Below, piece after piece: positions 1-6,404 of a stretch of DNA of 8,029 bases. A program made the translations under genes and the position numbers. This DNA comes from an uncultured Clostridia bacterium (GTDB lineage Bacteria; Bacillota_A; Clostridia; TANB77; CAG-508), in the NCBI GenBank assembly GCA_944388685.1, contig CALXJS010000063.1, positions 1-8,029 on the forward strand, in the 5' to 3' direction. The notes beneath the pieces were generated by a model, which had not been told where the DNA came from, searched no databases, and worked only from the letters and a program-made list of their open reading frames with translations. Each line of letters opens with the position of its first letter. The first letter of the stretch is position 1.

Positions 1-777
1 ATAACATCAGGAAAAGGTGGAGTAGGAAAAACAACAACAACAGCAAATTTAGGTTCAAGTTTAGCATTAGAAGGAAAAAAAGTAGTCTTAATTGATACAG
101 ATATAGGACTACGTAACTTAGATGTTGTTATGGGATTAGAAAATAGAATTGTATATGATATTGTTGATGTTGTAGAAGAAAAATGTAAATTAAGACAAGC
201 ACTAATAAAAGATAAACGATTTAAAGAATTATACCTATTACCAGCAGCCCAAACAAGAGATAAAAGCGCAGTAAATGAAGAACAAATGAGAAACCTAGTA
301 GGCAAACTAAAAGAAGAATTTGACTACATATTAATAGATTGCCCAGCAGGAATAGAACAAGGATTCAAAAATGCAATTGCTGGAGCTGATAGAGCAATTG
401 TTGTTACAACAGCAGAAATATCAGCAATCAGAGATGCGGATAGAATTATAGGACTTTTAGAATCATCAAACATAAAAAATCCAGAATTGGTTATTAATAG
501 AATTAGACCCAATATGGTAAGAAAAGGTGAAATGATGGACGTGGATGATATTGTAGACTTACTATCTATTGATTTAATTGGTGTTGTACCAGATGATGAG
601 TATATCATTACACAAACCAATAAAGGTGAACCAGTAATACAAAATAGAAGAGCACCATCAGGAAAAGCATATATAGAAATTGCTAAAAGAGTATTAGGCG
701 AAAAAATAGAAGTTACAATACCAGGTAGAGAAAAAGGCTTTTTTGCAAAAATAAAAAGATTATTTAAAAAATCATAA
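1..777 (+). CDS. minD: Septum site-determining ATPase MinD (5' end outside window)
   Basis: MinD is a membrane-binding P-loop ATPase that recruits MinC to block FtsZ assembly away from midcell. Frame 1 is open from base 1 and gives 258 residues before TAA; only the first few residues should be missing. Seen: the deviant Walker A motif SGKGGVGKT at window residues 3-11, DTDIGLRNLDVVMG following the first strand, and a Walker B-like IDCPAG near residue 113. The C-terminal KGFFAKIKRLFKKS (residues 245-258) is amphipathic and basic, the form of the MinD membrane-targeting helix. minE follows after 31 bp, so the two are very likely cotranscribed; minC would be expected just upstream, outside the window. 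The first ATG in the window (position 130) is internal and not the true start, because the Walker A motif lies upstream of it. Family assignment is secure. Confidence 0.97.
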   Translation: MTSGKGGVGKTTTTANLGSSLALEGKKVVLIDTDIGLRNLDVVMGLENRIVYDIVDVVEEKCKLRQALIKDKRFKELYLLPAAQTRDKSAVNEEQMRNLVGKLKEEFDYILIDCPAGIEQGFKNAIAGADRAIVVTTAEISAIRDADRIIGLLESSNIKNPELVINRIRPNMVRKGEMMDVDDIVDLLSIDLIGVVPDDEYIITQTNKGEPVIQNRRAPSGKAYIEIAKRVLGEKIEVTIPGREKGFFAKIKRLFKKS

Positions 778-792
778 ATAGAACAAAAAGTT

Positions 793-798
793 GGAGGG
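793..798 (+). promoter_or_regulatory. Ribosome binding site of minE
   Basis: GGAGGG lies 10 nt before the ATG at 809. It decides the start: the in-frame TTG at 791 sits on top of this site and so cannot be the initiation codon that uses it. Confidence 0.8.
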
Positions 799-808
799 AA
801 ATTTAAGA

Positions 809-1396
809 ATGTTTGAAAGCATAATGAAATTCTTTAATAAAGTAAGAAAAAAAGAAGAAAAAGTAGCACCACACTCGAAAGAAGCTGCGAAAGAAAGATT
901 ACATTTAGTTCTTATGCAAGATAGAGCAAACGTATCAGCAGACTTTTTAGAATTAATGAAACAAGAAATCATTGAAGTAATAAAAAAATATATCGATATA
1001 GATGAAGGGGCAATAGATGTAAGACTAACGAATAAAGAGAATGAAGATGGTACAAATGGAGCTCCAGCTTTATATGCGAATATTCCCATTTTAAATATAA
1101 AAAATGAAGCAAGAAAAATAGAAAAACAAAATAAAAAAGAAGGAAATGATCAAAAAGAAAGTACAAAAAAAGAAGAAGATAAAACTGAAGAAAGTAAGGA
1201 TGATACAATAAAATCAGAAGAAAAAGAAGAAAATAAAGAAGAAAATAACAAAACAAATGAAAAAGAAGAAAACGAAAATAAAGATATAGAAAAAAAACAA
1301 AATGATCAAGAAGAAAAGAATATAAATGAAAAAGAAATTGCAGAAGAAAAAGAAACAAAAGAACAATTAAATCAAAATAAGAAAAATGAGGATTAG
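809..1396 (+). CDS. minE: MinE topological specificity factor with long charged C-terminal tail
   Basis: MinE stimulates MinD ATPase and drives it off the membrane, restricting MinCD to the poles. Residues 1-97 fit the family: an amphipathic N-terminus (MFESIMKFFNKVRKK) for membrane contact, the MinD-binding stretch AAKERLHLVLMQDR (26-39), a helix with LMKQEIIEVIKKY (49-61), and strands around AIDVRL and ALYANIPI. Usual MinE length is about 85-90 residues; this one has 195. Residues 98-195 are a low-complexity Lys/Glu/Asn-rich stretch with almost no hydrophobic residues, predicted disordered or a charged single helix. The reading frame stays open through it with no sign of a frameshift. It lies 31 bp after minD, in the same operon. 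MinE identity is firm; the role of the tail is unknown. Confidence 0.93.
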   Translation: MFESIMKFFNKVRKKEEKVAPHSKEAAKERLHLVLMQDRANVSADFLELMKQEIIEVIKKYIDIDEGAIDVRLTNKENEDGTNGAPALYANIPILNIKNEARKIEKQNKKEGNDQKESTKKEEDKTEESKDDTIKSEEKEENKEENNKTNEKEENENKDIEKKQNDQEEKNINEKEIAEEKETKEQLNQNKKNED

Positions 1397-1456
1397 TCAA
1401 ATAAAATTTGTGACGAACATATGAAATTACTAAACGATACTTTACTACTAAAAGAT

Positions 1457-1499
1457 GTTTAATCTTATCAAGTCTGACAAAATGTATATAAGGTTAAAC
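1457..1499 (+). repeat. 12-bp dyad (hairpin) in the minE-rodA gap
   Basis: GTTTAATCTTAT (1457-1468) pairs with ATAAGGTTAAAC (1488-1499) over 12 positions with one T-G wobble, around a 19-nt loop. A T-rich run (1509-1513) begins about 10 nt after the stem, too far for a classical intrinsic terminator. The 151-bp gap 1397-1547 otherwise holds no gene. The dyad may be a weak terminator or attenuator, an RNA stability element, or an operator. The structure is seen in the sequence; its function is not known. Confidence 0.45.
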
Positions 1500-1523
1500 G
1501 AAAACAGATTTTTCTTATACAAT
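1494..1523 (+). promoter_or_regulatory. Possible rodA promoter
   Basis: TTAAAC (1494-1499) and TACAAT (1518-1523) are separated by 18 bp and lie 24 bp before the rodA ATG. The -10 is good and the -35 poor. The -35 overlaps the right arm of the dyad at 1457-1499. In such AT-rich DNA chance matches are common, so this is only a candidate. Confidence 0.3.
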
Positions 1524-1547
1524 AAATAATAGAAAAAGAGTGATTTA

Positions 1548-2654
1548 ATGAGAAAAAAAGAATTGAAAAATATGGAGTGGGGAATTTTAATTACTGCAAT
1601 TATTCTATGTGTTATAGGAATAGTTGCTTTATTTTCTGCTACTCAAGAAACTGAATATGAAGAATTTACAAAACAAATAATATGGTTTGTTGTTAGTTTA
1701 ATTACAATGGTAATCGTTATGTTTATAGATTATAACCTGCTATTAAAAGCATCTCCTGTGCTATATGGAATATTTATTCTATTATTAATAGGTGTCTTAT
1801 TTACCGAACCTATTAATGGAGCGACAAGTTGGTTTAATATTGCGGGATTTTCTTTTCAACCAGGCGAGTTTGATAAATTTGTTGTTATCTTGTTTTTAAC
1901 ATATACTATATTAAAGATACAACATAAAGGACAAGAAGAAATAAACAGAGTGACCAAATTGTTAATTGCACTAGCTGTGGTAGGATTACCAGTTTTATTA
2001 ATTGTTATGCAACCAGATTATGGAACGGCTCTAGCATTTATAGTAGCAACTGCATTGATGTTATTTTCGGCAGGATTAGATAAGAAGTATATTATTGGGA
2101 CAATATTATTGATCGTAATTGCTGTTCCTTTATTATATAATTTTGTATTACCAGAACATGCAAAAACAAGAATAGATGTGTTCTTAAATCCAGAATCAGA
2201 TCCTAGAGGAGCAGGGTATAATATTATTCAATCCAAACTAGCAATAGGTGCTGGTGGATTAACAGGAATGGGATTGTTAAAAGGTAATCAAACACAATTA
2301 GGCTTTTTATATCCTAAAACAACAGATTTTATTTATTCTGTTATTGGAGAAGAGATGGGATTTATTGTAGCAGGTGGTATCATATTACTATATGTTTATT
2401 TGATAACAAAATGTATATATATTGCAAAAACAGCAAAAGATAGAGCAGGTTCTTTAATTGCTATAGGTATTACTGGTATTTTTCTATTCCATGTAGTAGA
2501 GAATATAGGAATGGTTATGGGACTTTTGCCAATAACAGGTGTACCACTACCATTTATAAGTTATGGAGGAAGTTCTTTAATTACGAATTTTATATGTATA
2601 GGTCTTCTATTAAATATTAGTGGTAAAAGACAAAAAACCATATTTGTGCAATAG
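1548..2654 (+). CDS. rodA: RodA, SEDS-family peptidoglycan glycosyltransferase
   Basis: This is an integral membrane protein that polymerises lipid II into glycan strands with a class B PBP during cell-wall elongation. The 368 residues contain about ten hydrophobic segments, the normal SEDS layout. Seen motifs: GATSWFNIAGFSFQPGEFDK (91-110), QPDYGTALAF (155-164), NPESDPRGAGYNIIQSKLAIG (214-234) and PLPFISYGGSSL (333-344). Asp218 in ESDPRGAGY corresponds to the catalytic Asp of characterised RodA proteins. The usual QPSE motif reads QPGE here. RodA is preferred over FtsW because of the ESDP-GAGY motif and the min-cluster context, as in other clostridia where shape and Min genes adjoin. The ATG at 1548 has a modest GAGTGA ribosome binding site. 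The gene lies 151 bp after minE, so it may have its own promoter. Confidence 0.92.
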   Translation: MRKKELKNMEWGILITAIILCVIGIVALFSATQETEYEEFTKQIIWFVVSLITMVIVMFIDYNLLLKASPVLYGIFILLLIGVLFTEPINGATSWFNIAGFSFQPGEFDKFVVILFLTYTILKIQHKGQEEINRVTKLLIALAVVGLPVLLIVMQPDYGTALAFIVATALMLFSAGLDKKYIIGTILLIVIAVPLLYNFVLPEHAKTRIDVFLNPESDPRGAGYNIIQSKLAIGAGGLTGMGLLKGNQTQLGFLYPKTTDFIYSVIGEEMGFIVAGGIILLYVYLITKCIYIAKTAKDRAGSLIAIGITGIFLFHVVENIGMVMGLLPITGVPLPFISYGGSSLITNFICIGLLLNISGKRQKTIFVQ

Positions 2655-2700
2655 TAAGAAAAAGTCAAAAAGTGATACGGTCCAAAAAAGGAGAATAAGG

Positions 2701-3672
2701 GTGTATATTAGAAAACTAAAAATTGGAGATGTAGAGTTAGAAAATAATTTAATTTTAGCACCAATGGCGGGTGTAACCAATAGACCATTTAGAATGATTT
2801 GTAAAGATTATGGAGTAGGAATGGTATGTACAGAAATGGCTAGTTCAAGAGCAATGTATCATAATGATTTAAAAACAAAAAGATTATTAAACACAGAAGG
2901 AGAGAAAAGACCAATCAGTATGCAAATATTTGGTAGCGATGAAGAATCAATGGCTGTTGCAACTAGGTATGTAAGTAATATAGCGGATATTATTGATATT
3001 AATATGGGATGTCCAGCACCTAAAGTAGTTAAAAATGGAGATGGTAGTAAACTTTTATTAGATTTAGAGAAAGCAGAAAGGATTTTAAAGTGTGTAATAC
3101 AAAATGCCAAGGTACCTGTAACTTTAAAAATAAGAAAAGGATGGGATAAGGAAAATATTGTAGCAGTGGAAATAGCCAAAATAGCAGAAAAAGTGGGGAT
3201 ATCAGCAATTACTGTACATGGTAGAACAAGAAGTGAATTTTATACAGGAAAAGTAGATTTAGATATTATAAAAAAAGTAAAGGAAAATGTAAAAATACCT
3301 GTAATAGGAAATGGTGATGTTGTTGATGGAGAAACAGCAAAAAAAATGTTTGAATATACAGGCGTAGATGGAATTATGATTGGAAGAGGAAGTTTTGGGA
3401 ATCCATGGGTATTTAGAGATATCATAACATATTTGAAAACAGGAGAAAGTATAAAAGAACCTACAAAAGAAGAAAAATTAGCAGTAATAAAAAAACATAT
3501 TGAATTGGCAGTAGAAGAAAAAGGAGAAATTGCAGTTAAAGAACTAAGGAAACATATTGCATGGTATACGAAAAGTCTAAAAAATTCAAGTGAATTTAGG
3601 GATTCTATTAATAAAATAGAAACGAAAGAAGAATTGATTAATAAAATAGAAGCATATTTTAAAAGTCTCTAG
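2701..3672 (+). CDS. dusB: tRNA-dihydrouridine synthase, DusB type
   Basis: Dus enzymes are FMN-dependent cytosolic reductases that convert uridines of the tRNA D-arm to dihydrouridine with NAD(P)H. Starting at GTG 2701 the protein has 323 residues, the normal family length. Seen: APMAGVTNRPFR (20-31), TEMASSRA (44-51), MQIFGSD (74-80), DINMGCPAPKVVKNGDGS (99-116) with catalytic Cys104, TLKIRKGWD (141-149), TVHGRTR (171-177), IGNGDV (202-207) and MIGRGSFGNPW (226-236), the last two being phosphate/FMN-binding loops of the TIM barrel. GGAG at 2690-2693 sits 7 nt before this GTG. An in-frame ATG at 2620 would add 27 non-conserved residues inside the rodA end and lacks support. The gap to rodA is 46 bp, so they are probably cotranscribed. 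Which D-site it modifies cannot be told from the sequence. Confidence 0.93.
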   Translation: MYIRKLKIGDVELENNLILAPMAGVTNRPFRMICKDYGVGMVCTEMASSRAMYHNDLKTKRLLNTEGEKRPISMQIFGSDEESMAVATRYVSNIADIIDINMGCPAPKVVKNGDGSKLLLDLEKAERILKCVIQNAKVPVTLKIRKGWDKENIVAVEIAKIAEKVGISAITVHGRTRSEFYTGKVDLDIIKKVKENVKIPVIGNGDVVDGETAKKMFEYTGVDGIMIGRGSFGNPWVFRDIITYLKTGESIKEPTKEEKLAVIKKHIELAVEEKGEIAVKELRKHIAWYTKSLKNSSEFRDSINKIETKEELINKIEAYFKSL

Positions 3673-3705
3673 AATAAGATGTAGCAAGAAACGATTTGGT
3701 TTTTG

Positions 3706-3730
3706 AATAGAAAAAATACATTTTTCTATT
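3706..3730 (+). terminator. AT-rich hairpin after dusB
   Basis: AATAGAAAAA (3706-3715) and TTTTTCTATT (3721-3730) are a perfect 10-bp inverted repeat with a 5-nt loop, 33 bp after the dusB stop. There is no separate U-tract and only one G-C pair, so it would be a weak terminator at best. The rest of 3673-3786 holds only the ribosome binding site of the next gene. Confidence 0.3.
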
Positions 3731-3775
3731 GAAGAACATTTTTAAAATCTAACAGTTGCATACAATTTTCTTATT

Positions 3776-3781
3776 AGGAGG
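3776..3781 (+). promoter_or_regulatory. Ribosome binding site deciding a TTG start
   Basis: AGGAGG, a full anti-16S match, ends 5 nt before the TTG at 3787. The next in-frame ATG is at residue 33, after the hydrophobic segment, and would remove it, so TTG is the likely start. Confidence 0.75.
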
Positions 3782-3786
3782 CTTTT

Positions 3787-4401
3787 TTGAATCAAAAAAA
3801 AATTATAAAAATCATTATTATTTTTTCTATTATAACTTCTGTCATTTTATTTGGAGTTTTTTATATAAATAAGACTAAAATAATGAAATTTGGAAATAAT
3901 AATAGTAGTCAAGAAATAATTGATAATATTTTAAATATTAGTTCTTATGAAGCAATAATAGAAGTAGAGGTAAATAGTAACAAAAATACCAATAGATATG
4001 TCATTAAACAAAAATATAATGCTCCAGATATATCAGAACAAGAAGTACTAGAGCCAGAAAATATTCAAGGAGTAAAGATAGTAAAAAGTAAGAATGAATT
4101 AAAAGTAGAAAATACAAAAATAAATTTGGTAAAAATATATAATGATTATGAATATATGACAGATAATTGTTTAGATTTAAATACATTTATAGAAAAGTAT
4201 AAATCAACAGGTAAAGAAATATATGAAGAAAAAGATGGTGAAATAATATTAAGTGTTGAAGATAAAAAAAATCGATATCATGAAGATAATATATTATATA
4301 TAAGTAAAGAAACGGGAAAACCTACAAAACTGGAAATAAAAGATGATAGCAAAAAAACATTAATTTACATATTATATAGAGAAGTAGAATTAAATTCTTA
4401 A
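3787..4401 (+). CDS. Membrane-anchored extracytoplasmic protein, probable LolA/GerS-like fold
   Basis: The 204-residue protein has a short basic N-terminus (MNQKK), one hydrophobic segment at about 6-27, and a hydrophilic remainder rich in alternating beta-type stretches. No lipobox Cys follows the segment, so it is an anchored or signal-peptide protein and not a classical lipoprotein. Patterns such as [18 protein letters not shown] (75-92), followed by a repeated strand-turn layout ending in [20 protein letters not shown], resemble Firmicute LolA-fold proteins (YdcC, and the germination lipoprotein GerS family). This is a by-eye resemblance and moderate at best. Context supports it: in Bacillus, ydcC stands upstream of alr-ndoAI-ndoA, and here the next gene is mazF/ndoA. 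The function is unknown; a sporulation or envelope role is inference from relatives. It starts at TTG. Confidence 0.6.
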   Translation: MNQKKIIKIIIIFSIITSVILFGVFYINKTKIMKFGNNNSSQEIIDNILNISSYEAIIEVEVNSNKNTNRYVIKQKYNAPDISEQEVLEPENIQGVKIVKSKNELKVENTKINLVKIYNDYEYMTDNCLDLNTFIEKYKSTGKEIYEEKDGEIILSVEDKKNRYHEDNILYISKETGKPTKLEIKDDSKKTLIYILYREVELNS

Positions 4402-4420
4402 AATTCTACAATCACTAATA

Positions 4421-4449
4421 TTTAAAATAAGACACATACTTGATAATAT
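4421..4449 (+). promoter_or_regulatory. Candidate mazF promoter with extended -10
   Basis: TGATAATAT (4441-4449) gives TG-N-TAATAT, an extended -10; 17 bp upstream is TTTAAA (4421-4426), a weak -35. Transcription would start near 4456, which fits initiation at ATG 4472 and excludes ATG 4448. Confidence 0.4.
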
Positions 4450-4471
4450 GACAATATTGGGAGTGAAAAAG

Positions 4472-4822
4472 ATGGTAATAAAAAGAGGAGATATGTTTTA
4501 TGCAGATTTAAGCCCAGTAATAGGTTCAGAACAAGGAGGAATTAGACCAGTATTAATTATACAAAATGACTTAGGAAATAAATATAGTCCTACAGTAATT
4601 GCAGCAGCAATCACTTCACAAACAGGAAAAAATAAATTGCCTACCCATATAGAAATAGACTCAGAAAGCTGTGGATTAAAAAGTAATTCAGTGGTTTTAA
4701 CAGAACAAATAAGAACAATAGACAAAAGTAGATTAAAAGAAAAAATAGGGCATATAGATGATGAAACAATAATCAATCAAGTAAATAATGCATTAGGCGT
4801 AAGTTTTGGGCTAGAAGAATAA
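4472..4822 (+). CDS. mazF: MazF/EndoA (PemK-like) sequence-specific mRNA endoribonuclease
   Basis: MazF toxins cleave single-stranded mRNA at short motifs and are normally held inactive by an antitoxin from the preceding gene. From ATG 4472 the protein has 116 residues, the same length as Bacillus subtilis EndoA. Seen: [20 protein letters not shown] (2-21), [12 protein letters not shown] (22-33), VIAAAITSQ (42-50) and [15 protein letters not shown] (74-88). Arg25 and Thr48, the catalytic pair of EndoA, fall at the same positions, so the enzyme looks intact. GGGAG at 4459-4463 sits 8 nt before this ATG; the in-frame ATG at 4448 lacks such a site. No antitoxin gene precedes it: the 70 bp to the upstream gene are non-coding, and that gene encodes a membrane-anchored protein. 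Cleavage specificity cannot be read from the sequence. Confidence 0.93.
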   Translation: MVIKRGDMFYADLSPVIGSEQGGIRPVLIIQNDLGNKYSPTVIAAAITSQTGKNKLPTHIEIDSESCGLKSNSVVLTEQIRTIDKSRLKEKIGHIDDETIINQVNNALGVSFGLEE

Positions 4823-4854
4823 AAGAGGATTTAAGTAGATTTAAATCCTCTTTT
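4821..4854 (+). terminator. Strong, probably bidirectional terminator after mazF
   Basis: AAAAGAGGATTTAA (4821-4834) and TTAAATCCTCTTTT (4841-4854) form a perfect 14-bp stem with a 6-nt loop. The left arm begins inside the mazF stop codon. Because the stem starts with A4 and ends with T4, it can act on both strands and so also serve the convergent HD-GYP gene. Confidence 0.8.
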
Positions 4855-4876
4855 GTGTATTATAATATAGGAAATG

Positions 4877-4911
4877 GAGAGTTTTTTTAAAATTTATACT
4901 CTCAATTTTTT
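4877..4911 (+). terminator. Second hairpin between the convergent genes
   Basis: GAGAGT (4877-4882) pairs with ACTCTC (4898-4903), followed on the + strand by AATTTTTTT. It would act as a backup terminator for mazF transcripts. It overlaps the stop codon of the - strand gene (4894-4896). The stem is short and the 15-nt loop large. Confidence 0.4.
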
Positions 4912-5841
4912 TATAATTTTAATTTCGTTATATAAATTGTCAATAATTGCTTTTCTAGTATTATATGCTTCAACATATTCTTGATGAATTTGTTCTAAAT
5001 TTTCAATCGTTTCGCCAGGTTTTGCTAGTACTTTAATACCCTCAGCATAATAACTTCTATTTTTTTCAGTTTTTGCATTTTCCATTTTTTGTTTATATTT
5101 TTCCATTTGTTTAAATCGTTTGATATCTTTTTCTAAGTCGTCCACATAACTTTGGGTACAAGTGATTTCATAACCAATATCGTCAATAACAACCTTAAAT
5201 AAAGTACGAACAATAACAGGATTGCTCTTGCCAAGTTTTGCTTCTTCTGCTAATTGATTAAGTGTTCCAGAATAATCTGGTGTAACAGATGGCTTGGTTT
5301 CTGCTATTAAAATTTTTAAAGTGTCTGATATACCAACATGGGATTTATATTGTCTTTTACTAACAATTGCATCATATTCATCAGCAACTCGAATAATTTG
5401 TCCTTCATAAGGAATATTCTTTTTAGTTAATCCTTGAGGATAACCAGATCCGTTTAAAGCTTCGTGATGATATAAAGGTCCAGCAGCATATGGTCTTAAT
5501 TTTAAATCTTTCATACACATTTCATATCCTAAAGTTGTATGTTTTTTCATAACTTCAAATTCTTCATCTGTAAGTTGAGAAGGTTTTTGTAAAATAGCTG
5601 GTGGTATGAATAATTTTCCAATGTCATGTAAATAGGCACAAATTGTACAATATTCTGTAAATCCCTTGTTACAATGCAAGTATTCACAAAGTCTACAAGT
5701 TAATGCAGCAACGTTTTCAGAATGTTTTCTTGTAAAAACATCTAATGTATCTAACATGTCTAATTGATATCTCATAGTTTTATCTAAGTTATATGATTTT
5801 AGACTAGTTTTATCATAAAAATCAAATTCTGGTTGTTTCAT
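4894..5841 (-). CDS. HD-GYP domain phosphodiesterase
   Basis: HD-GYP proteins are metal-dependent hydrolases that usually degrade cyclic di-GMP to pGpG or GMP. In 315 residues: a short N-terminus with no receiver or PAS domain, then an HD-GYP core at about 33-185 with RKHSENV (His40), LHDIGK (71-76, the HD pair), KKHTTLGYE (His101), HHEALNGSGYPQGL (125-138, including the GYP triad), and RVADEYDAI (151-159). The HHE...DG position reads NG, a variant seen in some family members. Residues 230-315 are long charged helices, likely coiled coil. Two CxxC pairs (Cys49/52, Cys65/68) and Cys57 flank the HD motif. AAAGGA precedes the ATG by 8 nt. It is transcribed divergently from the HipA-like gene and convergently to mazF. 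Cytosolic; sensing input and substrate are inferred only from the family. Confidence 0.88.
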   Translation of the reverse strand: MKQPEFDFYDKTSLKSYNLDKTMRYQLDMLDTLDVFTRKHSENVAALTCRLCEYLHCNKGFTEYCTICAYLHDIGKLFIPPAILQKPSQLTDEEFEVMKKHTTLGYEMCMKDLKLRPYAAGPLYHHEALNGSGYPQGLTKKNIPYEGQIIRVADEYDAIVSKRQYKSHVGISDTLKILIAETKPSVTPDYSGTLNQLAEEAKLGKSNPVIVRTLFKVVIDDIGYEITCTQSYVDDLEKDIKRFKQMEKYKQKMENAKTEKNRSYYAEGIKVLAKPGETIENLEQIHQEYVEAYNTRKAIIDNLYNEIKIIKKLRV

Positions 5842-5871
5842 AATATCATTCCTTTCTCAAGACATAAAACT

Positions 5872-5899
5872 AGTTGAAAATTATAATTATTTTTCAACT
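5872..5899 (-). promoter_or_regulatory. 28-bp imperfect palindrome overlapping the HD-GYP promoter region
   Basis: AGTTGAAAA (5872-5880) and TTTTCAACT (5891-5899) are perfect 9-bp arms about an AT-rich centre. On the - strand the left part holds TATAAT (5885-5880), and two TTGACA boxes lie upstream (5904-5899 and 5913-5908). The spacings to TATAAT (13 and 22 bp) are not standard, so the exact promoter is unclear. The palindrome's place, 31-58 bp before the start codon, suits an operator. Confidence 0.45.
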
Positions 5900-5941
5900 G
5901 TCAATCGTGTCAAAAATATAATATCATTAAATAAAAAAAAC

Positions 5942-5970
5942 TGCAATAAAAATATGAATTATTGTAATAT
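5942..5970 (+). promoter_or_regulatory. Dyad and -10 box upstream of the HipA-like gene
   Basis: CAATAA (5944-5949) and TTATTG (5959-5964) are inverted around 9 nt, and TAATAT (5965-5970) follows at once as a possible -10, 38 bp before ATG 6009. No good -35 is seen. The dyad would sit between -35 and -10, a usual place for a repressor site. Confidence 0.35.
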
Positions 5971-6008
5971 GGAAAAAAATATGATTAAATAAAAAAGAGG
6001 TGAAAGAT

Positions 6009-6404
6009 ATGTTTTTTTTAGATAAAGCAGAATATGAAAAATATTTACAAAAAAATGAAATAGAGGAATATATACCTGGACAAGAAAATTATTTTAATTG
6101 GACAGAAGACGGATACATTAGATTAGAACGTAATAAATTTTTGAAATCGAATAAAGATGTTAGCCAATATACTAATTGTATGGGATGGAGATTATTAAGT
6201 GATGGAAAAACAATGGTATTAATCAAAAGACCATTTGGAGATATTTATAGAAATTTGTCATTAGAAAACTATTATAAATCCCTATATAATAATATTTTAT
6301 TACCACAGGTTGCAAAACAATTTCAAATACCATCAGCAATTTATTACCTAGCTAAAAAAGATACTAAGAAAAAACAAGAGGATATGAACAAACATATATT
6401 GTGA
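6009..6404 (+). CDS. HipA-like kinase, N-terminal portion (frame broken)
   Basis: The 131-residue product starts at ATG 6009 behind AGAGGTGA; the in-frame GTG at 6000 lies within that site and is rejected. Residues 59-115 hold MGWRLLSDGKTMVLIKRP with Lys73 as a candidate ATP-contacting lysine, then a helix and IPSAIYYLAKK, the layout of the N-lobe of HipA-like kinases. The last ten residues (122-131) look like out-of-frame reading: in the -1 frame the same DNA reads KTRGYEQTYIV and runs straight into the next reading frame. With one extra A in the A6 run at 6369-6374, both parts join into a 334-residue protein. Known HipA proteins are Ser/Thr kinases that phosphorylate a tRNA synthetase or other targets; whether this relative does so is unknown. 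No HipB-like gene lies beside it. Confidence 0.6.
   Translation: MFFLDKAEYEKYLQKNEIEEYIPGQENYFNWTEDGYIRLERNKFLKSNKDVSQYTNCMGWRLLSDGKTMVLIKRPFGDIYRNLSLENYYKSLYNNILLPQVAKQFQIPSAIYYLAKKDTKKKQEDMNKHIL
6365..6404 (+). other. Probable -1 frameshift junction between the HipA-like halves
   Basis: The upstream frame reads AAG AAA AAA CAA and stops with TGA at 6402-6404. The downstream frame is open from just after a TAA at 6365-6367. Re-reading base 6371 after codon 6369-6371 joins them at ...KKKTRGYEQTYIVTKDF. The zero-frame phase is G-AAA-AAA, not the classical A-AAA-AAC. A one-base deletion, a sequencing or assembly error, or recoding are all possible. Confidence 0.6.

Noticed and set aside
791..808. 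TTG at 791 as minE start
   Set aside because: It lies on the GGAGGG site that serves ATG 809, and the six added residues are not MinE-like.
1100..1393. GAAGAAAA-type runs in the minE tail as a tandem repeat or CRISPR
   Set aside because: There is no fixed unit or spacing; the runs reflect Lys and Glu codons.
969..1400. - strand reading frame opposite minE, Leu/Phe-rich
   Set aside because: It is the shadow of the Lys/Glu-rich MinE tail, with no ribosome binding site; its apparent membrane segments come from that composition.
2620..2700. ATG at 2620 as dusB start, overlapping rodA
   Set aside because: GTG 2701 has GGAG 7 nt upstream and gives the family's normal N-terminus; the extra 27 residues are unconserved-looking.
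4448..4471. ATG at 4448 as mazF start
   Set aside because: It overlaps a likely -10 box, lacks a ribosome binding site, and the 116-residue form from 4472 matches EndoA.
4855..4870. TATAAT at 4861-4866 as a promoter
   Set aside because: It lies between two terminator hairpins, has no -35, and no gene follows on the + strand until 6009.
6000..6008. GTG at 6000 as start of the first HipA-like frame
   Set aside because: It is part of the AGAGGTGA ribosome binding site for ATG 6009.
6369..6375. Classical A-AAA-AAC programmed slippery site
   Set aside because: The heptamer is present but out of phase: the zero frame reads G-AAA-AAA-C, so the usual tandem slip is not set up. Recoding is kept only as one option.
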